Of a DNA stretch of 29,718 nt, positions 6,173 through 13,554 are shown in pieces (position 1 is the stretch's first letter; each line of letters starts with the position of its first letter). This DNA is from a virus. The stretch covers positions 1 through 29,718 of IMG/VR virus record IMGVR_UViG_3300037843_000181; one strand, 5' to 3'. Below the pieces are notes generated by a model that was not told where the DNA came from, searched no databases, and saw only the letters and a list, made by a program, of their open reading frames with translations. The translations under genes and the position numbers were made by a program.

Positions 6173-6606
6173 GTGAGATCAAGGTTCCAGAAGGGATGCT
6201 GGAAGCGGCACAACATATTAGCGTGCATCCACTTCATACTTTAAAAATTATCCAAGCCGCCCTGCGCTGGCAGCGGACTGATTGGCTAACGGCACCAAAT
6301 GCAGAGAGAATGCCTGAGCCATGGTATTCAAACAGTCGAAAGAAGTGGGAGAAATTTCACTCGCAGTGGAAGCGTGTTGACGACATTGATTTTGTTGATC
6401 TCTTGATTTTCTTTGTTACGCGCTACTTGGAGCGGTACGACGCCCTGCCGGAGCCGGAAGTGCCGGAGGCGATCAAGGATTTACAATTTGCCGACATTCC
6501 CAGTCAGCGCCTCTATACGATTTCGCAGGAATTAGCCAACGAACGCATCCTCGAAGCCTACCGCCGTGGCTTTGGAAGCAACCGTCAAGCACAGAAAGAA
6601 ACGTGA
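6169..6606 (+). CDS. Hypothetical paralogue of upstream gene
   Basis: The 145-residue product shares three blocks with the 239-residue neighbour: an ALRWQRTDWLTAPN block, EPEVPEAIKDL, and ELANERILEAYRRG. The two probably arose by duplication followed by insertion or loss of the central region. ATGA overlap implies translational coupling. It is the last gene before a new promoter at 6626, so it may end the early operon. Function unknown. Confidence 0.7.
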   Translation: MSEIKVPEGMLEAAQHISVHPLHTLKIIQAALRWQRTDWLTAPNAERMPEPWYSNSRKKWEKFHSQWKRVDDIDFVDLLIFFVTRYLERYDALPEPEVPEAIKDLQFADIPSQRLYTISQELANERILEAYRRGFGSNRQAQKET

Positions 6607-6625
6607 GCATCCAAAAGGAAATCCC

Positions 6626-6653
6626 TTGACAAAGCGCAGTTTTCCGCTATTGT
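6626..6653 (+). promoter_or_regulatory. Sigma70-type promoter upstream of HTH gene
   Basis: TTGACA (6626-6631), a 16-nt spacer and TATTGT (6648-6653) precede the ATG at 6678 by about 18 nt of leader. AAAGCGCAG immediately follows the -35 box, a partial match to the GCGCAG element seen near other promoters. Confidence 0.6.
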
Positions 6654-6677
6654 TGGTTTGAGTGGAGACGTGGACCC

Positions 6678-6914
6678 ATGGCACGGACAGCCGTAAAACT
6701 CACCGAGGAAGACCTTCTCGAACGCAACGATCTAGCGCAAAAAGTGAAAAACTTTATGCGCGATAACTTATTTACAGAAAAGAAGTTAGGAGATATTGTT
6801 GGCGTGTCTCGCAGAACCATCCAGATGATAAAAGCCGCCAACGTCACTCCGCATCCGGGAACGCTCCACAAGCTCGAAACATTATTTTTGCGGTACAAGC
6901 GAGAAGGTAAGTGA
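6678..6914 (+). CDS. XRE-like helix-turn-helix regulator
   Basis: The 78-residue product has a helix-turn-helix at about 35-53: EKKLGDIVGVSRRTIQMIK, where the second helix would read the DNA. A helical segment with alternating Leu follows (TLHKLETLFLRYKRE). This is the minimal size of Cro-like phage regulators. It has its own promoter. The Shine-Dalgarno is weak (GGAG about 10 nt upstream). It may control the switch to the packaging and head genes, but no target site is proven. Confidence 0.75.
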   Translation: MARTAVKLTEEDLLERNDLAQKVKNFMRDNLFTEKKLGDIVGVSRRTIQMIKAANVTPHPGTLHKLETLFLRYKREGK

Positions 6915-6954
6915 ATTATGCGCTAGGATTTAAGCAGCCGGGAGAGTGAACGAC

Positions 6955-7440
6955 GTGTTCGAAGATAAAAAGATTCTCGAAGTTCTGAAAGAGATTCTCG
7001 ATGTGGTGCGCGCGATTCAGCGCGAACTAAAACCTAGACCTCTCACCGCTGCTGTCGCAGTTCTTTTCTCAGGAGATTTCCAAATGGCAAACAACGTTCT
7101 GGTCTTCAATGTAGGCCAAACTTCGCAGGCGTCCATCGTGCCTTTGCTGGCCGATGGCGTCACCCCTAGCGGCGGCGCGCTTTCAAACGTCGCTTACAAC
7201 TTCTCCGATCCCTCGGCGACTGTGGTTTTGAATTCTGACGGCGTTACGGCCACCTGTACCGGCGTTGCAGCATCTTCTGGAGCGGTCGGCGGCACAGCCA
7301 CCTGCACCGTAACAGATACGGACGGCGCAGTTTCCACGTGGTCGCAGGGATTCACGATCACCACGAACGCTCCTCCGCCTCCTCCGCCTTCGCAATTAAC
7401 GCAGAGCGTGGCCGTGCAATTCAGCGCGCCTACGCCTTAA
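6955..7440 (+). CDS. Ig-like domain protein with two possible starts
   Basis: The product has a short helical N-terminus (FEDKKILEVLKEILDVVRAIQ) and then, from about residue 44, a beta-rich Ig-like section with two TATCT/V-type strands, ending in a six-proline run. GTG 6955 is preferred over GTG 6946 because GGGAGAG then has usable spacing. A second start, ATG 7084, has AGGAG (7071-7075) 8 nt upstream and would give the Ig-like part alone (118 aa). Both forms could be made. Phage Ig-like domains usually decorate heads or tails, which makes this a candidate surface protein. Confidence 0.6.
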   Translation: MFEDKKILEVLKEILDVVRAIQRELKPRPLTAAVAVLFSGDFQMANNVLVFNVGQTSQASIVPLLADGVTPSGGALSNVAYNFSDPSATVVLNSDGVTATCTGVAASSGAVGGTATCTVTDTDGAVSTWSQGFTITTNAPPPPPPSQLTQSVAVQFSAPTP

Positions 7441-7481
7441 TTGGCGTTCGCTACCCGTAGTGCTCTTGCAACCGGGAGTCG

Positions 7482-7524
7482 CAGACCGCGAAGCCGTGGA
7501 AGGTGGAGTCGCGGTCTGTTTCCT
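7482..7524 (+). terminator. Possible rho-independent terminator
   Basis: CAGACCGCGA (7482-7491) and TCGCGGTCTG (7509-7518) form a perfect 10-bp stem with a 17-nt loop, followed by a short TTTCC. It lies between two genes, 98 nt apart. The weak U-tract leaves open a processing or regulatory hairpin. Confidence 0.45.
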
Positions 7525-7538
7525 GCTTGGAGATTGAC

Positions 7539-7868
7539 ATGAAGGCACACACATTACCGTTTATTTTTCTGCTCTTGGCCGTTCACATCCCACTGGTGCG
7601 CTGCCAGCAACCATCCGCCCCGCCTCCATCGGCACAACCACCGCAGTTGAGCGAGCTTGAGCAAGCAAACCTTAAAATTCTCCAATTGGAGATCAACGAC
7701 ATCAACCGGGATATTAGAGACTACACGGCGCTATTTGATGCTGCGCACCCCGGCTGGTCAATCAATGTGATGAACGGGCAGATATTTCCAAAGCCCGCAA
7801 CGGCTGTAGTTAAACCAAAAGCGTCTACGCCCGTCCCAGCTAAACCAGACGAGACGCCAAAGAAGTGA
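7539..7868 (+). CDS. Secreted proline-rich coiled-coil protein
   Basis: The 109-residue product opens with MKAHTLPFIFLLLAVHIPL and VRC, a Sec-type signal peptide. The cysteine is preceded by Arg, so a lipobox is unlikely. A proline-rich segment, a coiled-coil stretch (LSELEQANLKILQLEINDIN) and a Pro/Lys-rich tail follow. TGGAG lies 6 nt upstream of ATG 7539; an upstream GTG at 7503 is rejected. A spanin-like or envelope role is possible, but the position before the terminase is unusual for lysis genes. Confidence 0.65.
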   Translation: MKAHTLPFIFLLLAVHIPLVRCQQPSAPPPSAQPPQLSELEQANLKILQLEINDINRDIRDYTALFDAAHPGWSINVMNGQIFPKPATAVVKPKASTPVPAKPDETPKK

Positions 7869-8530
7869 AGAGTAAAACGCCAAATCCGATGCCGGTCCCT
7901 CGACCCATTGTGGACAGAAAGACAGATGCCCTGCTACGATTGAAAATCAAACCTGAACAACTAGAAACAGCGCCCTCTGTAACAAAATTGTTCAAAAGTG
8001 CCTACGGCGGTAAGCGACTGGTCATGGAAGGGATGCGCTTCGCCGCCAATGACGAAGTTATAGCGGCGTTCCTTAAAAAGTACGATTCGATGCCCTCAAG
8101 TGACAGGAAAAATGTTTCATGGGAAGCCATTGCTATTGCTGCCGGAGTGAACTTGAATCACTTCGCAGGCTCTGCAATGCTTGCTACGGCATCGTACTGC
8201 GCAAACAAAAGCAGACTCATTGTGGCTACAAACCATCCTGAGATCACAAAAAAGAGAGTCGAATACGCCCTGCTTCCGGGCGGAGAAAAGGATCGCTACG
8301 CGCTCGACGTGATGGCTGGAGCGATACCCTCAGCTAAAGGACCAACATTTATTGGCAAGGCAATATTCGGCTCCAGTGATGGAGGGGCACGGAAGAAAGA
8401 GGACGAAGACGAACCCATCGACCAGACAGCCATTTTTGGAGTGGAGGGCGATCTCGATGAACTTTTCCCTTCTACGAGCGCGACACAGGATAAGCTAGTC
8501 CCGATAAGGCAAAGGCTGTTGGAAAAATAG
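7865..8530 (+). CDS. Putative terminase small subunit
   Basis: The 221-residue product is assigned mainly by position, directly before the large terminase. It starts with GTG overlapping the previous stop. Residues 65-125 contain helices suited to DNA binding (VIAAFLKKYDSM, WEAIAIAAGVNLNHFAGSAML). An acidic tail (EDEDEPIDQT, DLDELFP) follows, of the kind that contacts the large subunit. No family signature is clear. Confidence 0.5.
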   Translation: MKSKTPNPMPVPRPIVDRKTDALLRLKIKPEQLETAPSVTKLFKSAYGGKRLVMEGMRFAANDEVIAAFLKKYDSMPSSDRKNVSWEAIAIAAGVNLNHFAGSAMLATASYCANKSRLIVATNHPEITKKRVEYALLPGGEKDRYALDVMAGAIPSAKGPTFIGKAIFGSSDGGARKKEDEDEPIDQTAIFGVEGDLDELFPSTSATQDKLVPIRQRLLEK

Positions 8531-8540
8531 GCATCATACC

Positions 8541-10706
8541 TTGTACTCCGAGAGAATCGTACTCGCTAATTTAGATGAATTCGCTTCCCGTAACGCTTGG
8601 ATGCCCACGCGGCATACCTTTGGCGAGGTACAGGATTTTACTGAGTACATCAATAAGATCGTCAAGCCAGTAGAAGCGAACTCCAAAAATACCTATTACA
8701 GCCTCGTACATCCCATAACTGAAAAACGGAAGCAGGAAATCTTTCGCTGGATTGAGAACGAGCAGGTTTTGTCCGGCCTCGATTATCGATACTGGCGCGA
8801 TAATTACGCCTACATCATTAACGAAGGCGGGGTGGAAGTTAAGTTCAAGAACAGGCGTTCGCAGGACGTGTTTGATTCGGTCGTGGCTGACCTAGAAGAG
8901 CAACAGGCAGGTATACAGGTCCTAACGTTGAAGGCCCGGCAGGTCGGAATCACAACTTTAGTATCGTTGATGTTCATCCATAGGATGATGTTTATCCCCA
9001 ACACACTCGCAGACATGGCCTCGGTCCAGAAAACGAAATCAGATGAGATCGAAGTTAAATTCAACACAGCCTACGAGAAGTGCCCGTTCTGGTTGCGACC
9101 GGGAAGGATGCCGAAAAGAAGTTTCACAAACGGCTCACGGTTGATGATCGAATCAGGTATGCAGCCAAAAGGAATCGCACAAGGCCAGACTCCCACGTGT
9201 ATCTTAATAAGCGAAATCGGCTTGATTCCAAATCCTCACAACGTGATCGAAGAGGGCCTTCTTCCCGCTACGCACTCAACCAAAAATATGTTCATGGTCT
9301 TTGAGGGGACAGGATCGGGAAATGTAGGCTGGTTCCCTGATTTCTGGCGCGACTCAAAGAAGAACTGGCCTCTAGGTCTTGCCAGAATGTGTCCCATATT
9401 TATATCGTGGCCACTGGCAACCGATCTTTATCCGCAGGCCGACTGGCTTCGTCAGCACCCCGTTCCAGTCAATTTCTATGAGAAGCGACTAGATGCGACG
9501 CGAGTTCACATCACACGATGCGAATCGTACATCCGCAATACCCCATATTTAGCAAAGGTCGTTGGATCGAACTACAGAGTTCCCATCGAGCAACAGTGGT
9601 TTTGGGAGTTCGAATTTCGTCAAGCGAAGGAGCGTCACGCTCTGCATCAGCACGCTGCGCGCCTTCCAGCAGACGACTTCGAAGCGCTCACCGGAGAACA
9701 TGATAGCGTCTTCGATCAAGAGACGATCATGGAGCTTGAAGACGATATTTATGAAATCAGGACAGATGGAATAAGGGAACGCAGGAATCCGGTGGAAGTA
9801 TTTGCGATCAAAGGTCACTCGATTGAGGAACATCTTTACCCGCAGGATGACGACCCGCGAATCGACAACAGCAAGCCGAGGATTCACATTACACAGGTCA
9901 ACCACCGTGACGAGCGGTATGATTGGACTTTGATTCCGATGCTCCCAATCGATGAGGACATCGAAACAGAAACACTCGATCTATTGCTGGTCTACGAGCG
10001 GCCACGAAAGGGCAATATTTATAGCTGCGGGGTAGATACAGCGCACGGACTGGGAAAAGAAGATGAAGATCGATTCTGCGCGTCAATGGCGAAGGTGGCC
10101 ACTGGATCGGGCTGCGATTCCCAAGTTTGTGAATATACTTCAAATCGCTTGTCCCCCGCTGCCTCTGTGCCAATTCTCGCTGCGATGGGAACATGGTACG
10201 GGCAAGTATCCAAGCACTATCGCGGCGTAAAATATTCCATCGAGCAGGTTGAAGGACCGGGTGATACCTGCCAGAACCAATTAAAGATCATGGGTTTCAA
10301 CTGGCATCACATTCCCGGCAGACTCGACGGCAAGAAAATTAAAGACGAGAACAAGCACCGGGAAGGCTGGTACTCGAATAGGACTACGGTGCCGATTCTC
10401 ATGGACCGTTTTGTGGAAGCTGTGAACGGAGGATGGTATGTCCCGGCGTCAAAGTGGCTGATCGAAGAATTAAAGACTCTGGAGCGGCGTGTTGTAGAGG
10501 GGGGACGCGACAAGATGGTACATCAGCAAAACAAGCATGACGATAGAGTAAGGGCAGCGGCGCAAAGTTTTTTGAATATGCACACTTACGACGATTTAGC
10601 CCAAAGATCACAGCGCAGGTATGCGGCTCCGGCTTCAAAAAAAATCGACCCAAATGAGGGAAGATGTATGCTTAACGCGATCTCGGTTGGTATGGACGAC
10701 GATTGA
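8541..10706 (+). CDS. terL: Terminase large subunit
   Basis: This motor-nuclease cuts and pumps phage DNA into the head. Of 721 residues, K131-A-R-Q-V-G-I-T-T139 is the variant Walker A of large terminases. ILISE (221-225) is Walker B with the catalytic glutamate, and FEGTGSG (254-260) is the coupling motif. The C-terminal RNase H-like nuclease shows CGVDTAHG with D499, E568 in YSIEQVEG, and HDDR (D667/D668). The TTG start at 8541 has no obvious ribosome site; ATG 8601 is the next in-frame choice. The length is slightly above typical. Confidence 0.92.
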   Translation: MYSERIVLANLDEFASRNAWMPTRHTFGEVQDFTEYINKIVKPVEANSKNTYYSLVHPITEKRKQEIFRWIENEQVLSGLDYRYWRDNYAYIINEGGVEVKFKNRRSQDVFDSVVADLEEQQAGIQVLTLKARQVGITTLVSLMFIHRMMFIPNTLADMASVQKTKSDEIEVKFNTAYEKCPFWLRPGRMPKRSFTNGSRLMIESGMQPKGIAQGQTPTCILISEIGLIPNPHNVIEEGLLPATHSTKNMFMVFEGTGSGNVGWFPDFWRDSKKNWPLGLARMCPIFISWPLATDLYPQADWLRQHPVPVNFYEKRLDATRVHITRCESYIRNTPYLAKVVGSNYRVPIEQQWFWEFEFRQAKERHALHQHAARLPADDFEALTGEHDSVFDQETIMELEDDIYEIRTDGIRERRNPVEVFAIKGHSIEEHLYPQDDDPRIDNSKPRIHITQVNHRDERYDWTLIPMLPIDEDIETETLDLLLVYERPRKGNIYSCGVDTAHGLGKEDEDRFCASMAKVATGSGCDSQVCEYTSNRLSPAASVPILAAMGTWYGQVSKHYRGVKYSIEQVEGPGDTCQNQLKIMGFNWHHIPGRLDGKKIKDENKHREGWYSNRTTVPILMDRFVEAVNGGWYVPASKWLIEELKTLERRVVEGGRDKMVHQQNKHDDRVRAAAQSFLNMHTYDDLAQRSQRRYAAPASKKIDPNEGRCMLNAISVGMDDD

Positions 10707-10715
10707 AAATAGCTC

Positions 10716-10744
10716 TTGCATTGTAGTGCTCTGTGCTGTATAAA
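10716..10744 (+). promoter_or_regulatory. Promoter with start at the next gene's ATG
   Basis: TTGCAT (10716-10721), a 17-nt spacer and TATAAA (10739-10744) give a good sigma70 match. The start would fall at about 10750-10752, on the ATG at 10751. The spacer holds GTAGTGCTCT, which also occurs at 7457-7466. Confidence 0.6.
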
Positions 10745-10750
10745 CGCATT

Positions 10751-10918
10751 ATGGATCGTAAGCCAACATCATTCCGTCTGACTACGACAGCGATAAGGCT
10801 ACTCGGCCTTTTAGCAGAATCTCTCGGCCTTTCGCAGGCGGGCGTTATCGAGACGGCCATTCGTGAGTTGGCAAAACAGAACCTACCTTCAGTGATTCCA
10901 ACGGAGAGGCCGGAATGA
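10751..10918 (+). CDS. Ribbon-helix-helix (CopG-type) regulator
   Basis: The 55-residue product fits the CopG/Arc fold. A strand (PTSFRLT, residues 5-11) would insert in the DNA major groove, followed by helix A (TAIRLLGLLAESLG) and helix B (SQAGVIETAIRELAKQ). It would act as a dimer. There is no Shine-Dalgarno site, and the promoter places the transcript start on the ATG, so a leaderless message is likely. It overlaps the next gene by ATGA. The promoter's own dyads or the neighbouring repeat tract are possible targets. Confidence 0.75.
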   Translation: MDRKPTSFRLTTTAIRLLGLLAESLGLSQAGVIETAIRELAKQNLPSVIPTERPE

Positions 10919-11553
10919 AATCTAGTAATGCGATGGCAATTAGTGAACCAACTAACGGGGCAAAAGAGACAATCGAAATCGGGTTGCCGTACATCGTCCA
11001 AGTGACGATTGAGGGATCGTCCGATTTACTACTTCACGCCTGGAACGTAGAGGCTGTCGAAGCCAAAGGCGCAGCCAAGAAAGGCTCTGAAGCTAAAAAG
11101 ACGGACAATTTAGAATCTTATGTTCTCCGCAACGAAGATGGTGTAATCTGTCTCCCGAGCGAGTATCTTCGCATGAGCACCGTCAACGCCGCCAAATTTC
11201 GGCAGGACCCGCGCAGCCCACGGAAAAGCGCGATGGATTTGTACAAAGCGGCTCTGATTAGCCTCAAGCCCCTTGTTCCCATTACGACCGTTACGGGAGA
11301 AATACCAAAAATTTGGGATTACGAACATCGCTGCCGTGTACAGGTCCAGCGTAGCGGTATCACACGGACGCGGCCTGCGTTTCGTGAAGGATGGAAGTGT
11401 ACAGTCCCCCTGTTAGTGAGTCTCCCTGAATATATTTCGCCGCGCGAATTGAACGATTGTATAGCGGCGGCAGGAAGATTAACAGGAGTTGGCGATTTCA
11501 GACCGACGTATGGACGTTTTCAGGTTATCGGTTTTGAAATCCAAAAAGATTGA
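10915..11553 (+). CDS. Conserved-looking phage protein of unknown function
   Basis: The 212-residue product has well-spaced motifs: SSDLLLHAWNVEAVE (36-50), ESYVLRNEDGVICLPSEYLR (about 66-85), a KFRQDPRSPRKSA stretch, and a C-terminal GRLTGVGDFRPTYGRFQV. I recall similar phage proteins ending in a G-D-x-R-P-x-x-G-x-F motif, but I know of no assigned activity. It follows a regulator to which it is coupled. The mixed alpha/beta pattern and conserved Arg/Lys runs would suit nucleic-acid binding. That is a guess. Confidence 0.7.
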   Translation: MKSSNAMAISEPTNGAKETIEIGLPYIVQVTIEGSSDLLLHAWNVEAVEAKGAAKKGSEAKKTDNLESYVLRNEDGVICLPSEYLRMSTVNAAKFRQDPRSPRKSAMDLYKAALISLKPLVPITTVTGEIPKIWDYEHRCRVQVQRSGITRTRPAFREGWKCTVPLLVSLPEYISPRELNDCIAAAGRLTGVGDFRPTYGRFQVIGFEIQKD

Positions 11554-11575
11554 CCCGTGCAGTATGATGGGTCAA
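11550..11575 (+). terminator. 7-bp inverted repeat over a stop codon
   Basis: TTGACCC (11550-11556) and GGGTCAA (11569-11575) form a perfect stem with a 12-nt loop. The stem includes the TGA of the gene. No U-run follows, so it may be an operator or an mRNA 3' hairpin rather than a true terminator. Confidence 0.4.
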
Positions 11576-11580
11576 TATAT

Positions 11581-11680
11581 GGTCTGGCAAGGTCTGGTCC
11601 GATGTGGTTAGCTCCGGTTCGGCGTGGTGCGGTCGGGTATGCCTTGGTCAGGTAAGGTGAGATGCGGTATGGCGAGGTCC
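11581..11680 (+). repeat. Twenty degenerate GGTNN pentamers
   Basis: Exactly 100 bp divide into twenty 5-nt units. Every unit starts with G, 16 of 20 have G second, 16 of 20 have T third, and 13 are GGT. The last two positions of each unit are essentially free. The tract is non-coding, directly after the hairpin at 11550-11575 and before the gene at 11729. The constant phase with variable filler suggests selection on the GGT register rather than simple slippage. The 5-bp period is half a DNA turn. Confidence 0.9.
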
Positions 11681-11728
11681 CAAAAGGATTCTCAGTGAAT
11701 CATAAACAAATTGAAAAGGAGAAACACA

Positions 11729-12190
11729 TTGACCAATCCCACAAATTTCACAAATCCTTTGAGCGGTTTTGAGGTTGTTGAGGATGTTCTATCCCAAATT
11801 CGTAAACGGCTTCACACTGATTGCTCCTTAAGGAAAGAAGACGGATATACAGGAGGTTACTCTGGCACTGTCAAGATCAAATTGAATCTGCACGCCGTCC
11901 GCATCGCTGAAGTCGAGATGGAGATTCCGATCACAACGGGCGTCAAAGCCCCCGGACCCGAAGCCTTTGCGCCAGAGGATGTGGTCGCGGTAGAGGTAGA
12001 GGATGAAATTGTGATTTCGCTGGAGCCAAACCTGAAAGCAGTTCGCGAGAGAACCGCCGAGAATAACGCGGAACCTCTACAAGAAACCGAACCAACTCCA
12101 GAACCTGAACAGCCCGAAACAAGCATCAGTCAGAAGCGCCGCTACGAGCGCCAACAGGCGATGGCTGGCGCTGTGACCGATCAGGGATAA
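11729..12190 (+). CDS. Hypothetical acidic protein, TTG start
   Basis: AAGGAG (11716-11721) lies 7 nt before TTG 11729; the earlier in-frame TTG 11711 precedes that site and is rejected. The 153-residue product has a beta-rich core (SGTVKIKLNLHAVRIAEVEM). A Glu/Pro-rich linker (ETEPTPEPEQPET) and a basic end (QKRRYERQQAMAG) follow. Function unknown. Confidence 0.65.
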   Translation: MTNPTNFTNPLSGFEVVEDVLSQIRKRLHTDCSLRKEDGYTGGYSGTVKIKLNLHAVRIAEVEMEIPITTGVKAPGPEAFAPEDVVAVEVEDEIVISLEPNLKAVRERTAENNAEPLQETEPTPEPEQPETSISQKRRYERQQAMAGAVTDQG

Positions 12191-12194
12191 GCCA

Positions 12195-12932
12195 ATGGCT
12201 GAGGCAGCTAAAAGAGGTTCGCACGGCGGCAATGCGCGTAAGGAAAAATTGTCTCCCGAGCGGCGTTCGGAGATCGCCAAAGAGGCTTCCAAGAAGCGGT
12301 GGGATGAAGCGCGCAGGAAACAAGCTGAGGCGGCGGCGGCTCCTCAAGCTCCTCCTGTCGACTTGCCAACTCCAGAACTCACTCCAATTGCGGACGCTCC
12401 GCAGGAGAAACATTGTCCAGCATGTGCTGCCGGTCAGAGTTTGGAAGAAGGCGAAGGGACGCACATCCTTGCGACCGTGGAGCACCCCATAACGCTACAT
12501 TCGGTTTTCCAAGATGCTGACGCCAACCTAGTCGCAGCAGCGCCTCCTACGGCCCAACAGAAGCCAAGCAGGCGTCAATCTAAGCCGATGCCCAAGGAAC
12601 TCAGAACGGCCAGTTCTTATGCTGAAAAAAGGCTTCCCCAAGCCATCAAGGAAAAAGCCGATCTACTCGTGGAAGTGGCAAGGAGAGAGGCTGAGATTCA
12701 GGAATTGACGAGGGTGATCCAAGCTCTCGGAGGGCAAGCGCCAGTCGGGATACCTAGCGCATCAATGCCTATCAATCCAAACGGAGCCTACCAGACTCCG
12801 CAATTATCACCGCTCTACCCTGAATACCAACAACCGGCTCCGGTGTTACCAATCGTGACGCCGCCGAAACCGATGCGAATGGGGGGAGCCGGAGTAGCGC
12901 CGGGTATTCCCGACGCGTGGCTTGAGGGATAG
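12195..12932 (+). CDS. KxLSPERR-motif protein with proline-rich tail
   Basis: The 245-residue product starts with HGGNARKEKLSPERRSEIAK and RWDEARRK (10-41). This short basic helical motif is found at the ends of many phage and plasmid proteins and is thought to bind nucleic acid. A CPAC pair, a coiled-coil helix (EKADLLVEVARREAEIQELT) and a Pro/Tyr/Gln-rich tail follow. The Shine-Dalgarno is weak (AGGGA). It may be a structural linker. Confidence 0.6.
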   Translation: MAEAAKRGSHGGNARKEKLSPERRSEIAKEASKKRWDEARRKQAEAAAAPQAPPVDLPTPELTPIADAPQEKHCPACAAGQSLEEGEGTHILATVEHPITLHSVFQDADANLVAAAPPTAQQKPSRRQSKPMPKELRTASSYAEKRLPQAIKEKADLLVEVARREAEIQELTRVIQALGGQAPVGIPSASMPINPNGAYQTPQLSPLYPEYQQPAPVLPIVTPPKPMRMGGAGVAPGIPDAWLEG

Positions 12933-12946
12933 TATAGGAAATCGTG

Positions 12947-13288
12947 ATGAACGAAGATCAAGAAGAACGTCTCGTAACCGCTTTCGAGCAAATCGGAAAA
13001 GCCCTGTCCGGGATTCACGAGGAAGCGAAGCACGCAGGAGTACGATATTGGCCGCAACCGCGCGAGTTTCGCGAAACGATTGTCACACGAGTCGAAACGG
13101 ACGAAGAAAGAGAAAAACGGCAACAAGGCGGATGGCGAAGGACTGCGGACCAAGCCATAAATCCAGAAATCGAGGACGAGGAAGCAGAAACCATCGGGCC
13201 AAGAAGCCGCCAGTGGATCAGAGAGCATCCCCCGGAAAGAAATAAAAAGCCAGCGCCGCCGAATGAAAGCGCGAAGGAGGGCGAATGA
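12947..13288 (+). CDS. Hypothetical charged protein
   Basis: The 113-residue product is Glu/Arg-rich and mostly helical or disordered, with a YWPQPREF segment at about 35-42 and a Pro-rich end. AGGA (12936-12939) is 7 nt before ATG 12947, a better spacing than the adjacent GTG 12944. The stop overlaps the next ATG (ATGA). Confidence 0.6.
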   Translation: MNEDQEERLVTAFEQIGKALSGIHEEAKHAGVRYWPQPREFRETIVTRVETDEEREKRQQGGWRRTADQAINPEIEDEEAETIGPRSRQWIREHPPERNKKPAPPNESAKEGE

Positions 13289-13554
13289 ACAGACGATCAT
13301 TTTTCAAATTTCTTGGTATCGGAGCCGCGACGGCTGCAGTTGCTCCGACTATACTTGCCAAATCTGACGCATCACCGCAAACGACTGGCTGGGTTACTCT
13401 ACCGCCGCGTAAGACGTACCAAGCAATTTTTCCTGAGAGCGTAAGAATCTCAGATAAGGAATGGCGGTACCTAGAGTTCCTAAAGAATCGTCAACTGGAG
13501 CAACTCGGCCTGAGTGATCTTCAGAATCTTAAGAAGGTAAAGAGAAATGTCTAG
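13285..13554 (+). CDS. Small protein with Tat-like signal
   Basis: The N-terminus NRRSFFKFLGIGAATAAVAP and TILA is a textbook twin-arginine signal: RR-x-F-F-K, a weakly hydrophobic stretch and an alanine-rich cleavage zone at about residue 25. The mature part (about 65 residues) holds WVTLPPRKTYQAIFPESVRI and a helical Lys/Leu end. Tat export carries folded proteins across the inner membrane, odd for a gene beside head genes. Small Tat-signal proteins do occur in phage genomes, but their role is unclear. It is coupled at both ends. Confidence 0.65.
   Translation: MNRRSFFKFLGIGAATAAVAPTILAKSDASPQTTGWVTLPPRKTYQAIFPESVRISDKEWRYLEFLKNRQLEQLGLSDLQNLKKVKRNV

Noticed and set aside
11581-11680. Pentamer tract as a CRISPR array or coding repeat
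   Set aside because: Units are 5 nt with no spacers, and no suitable open frame with a ribosome site spans it.
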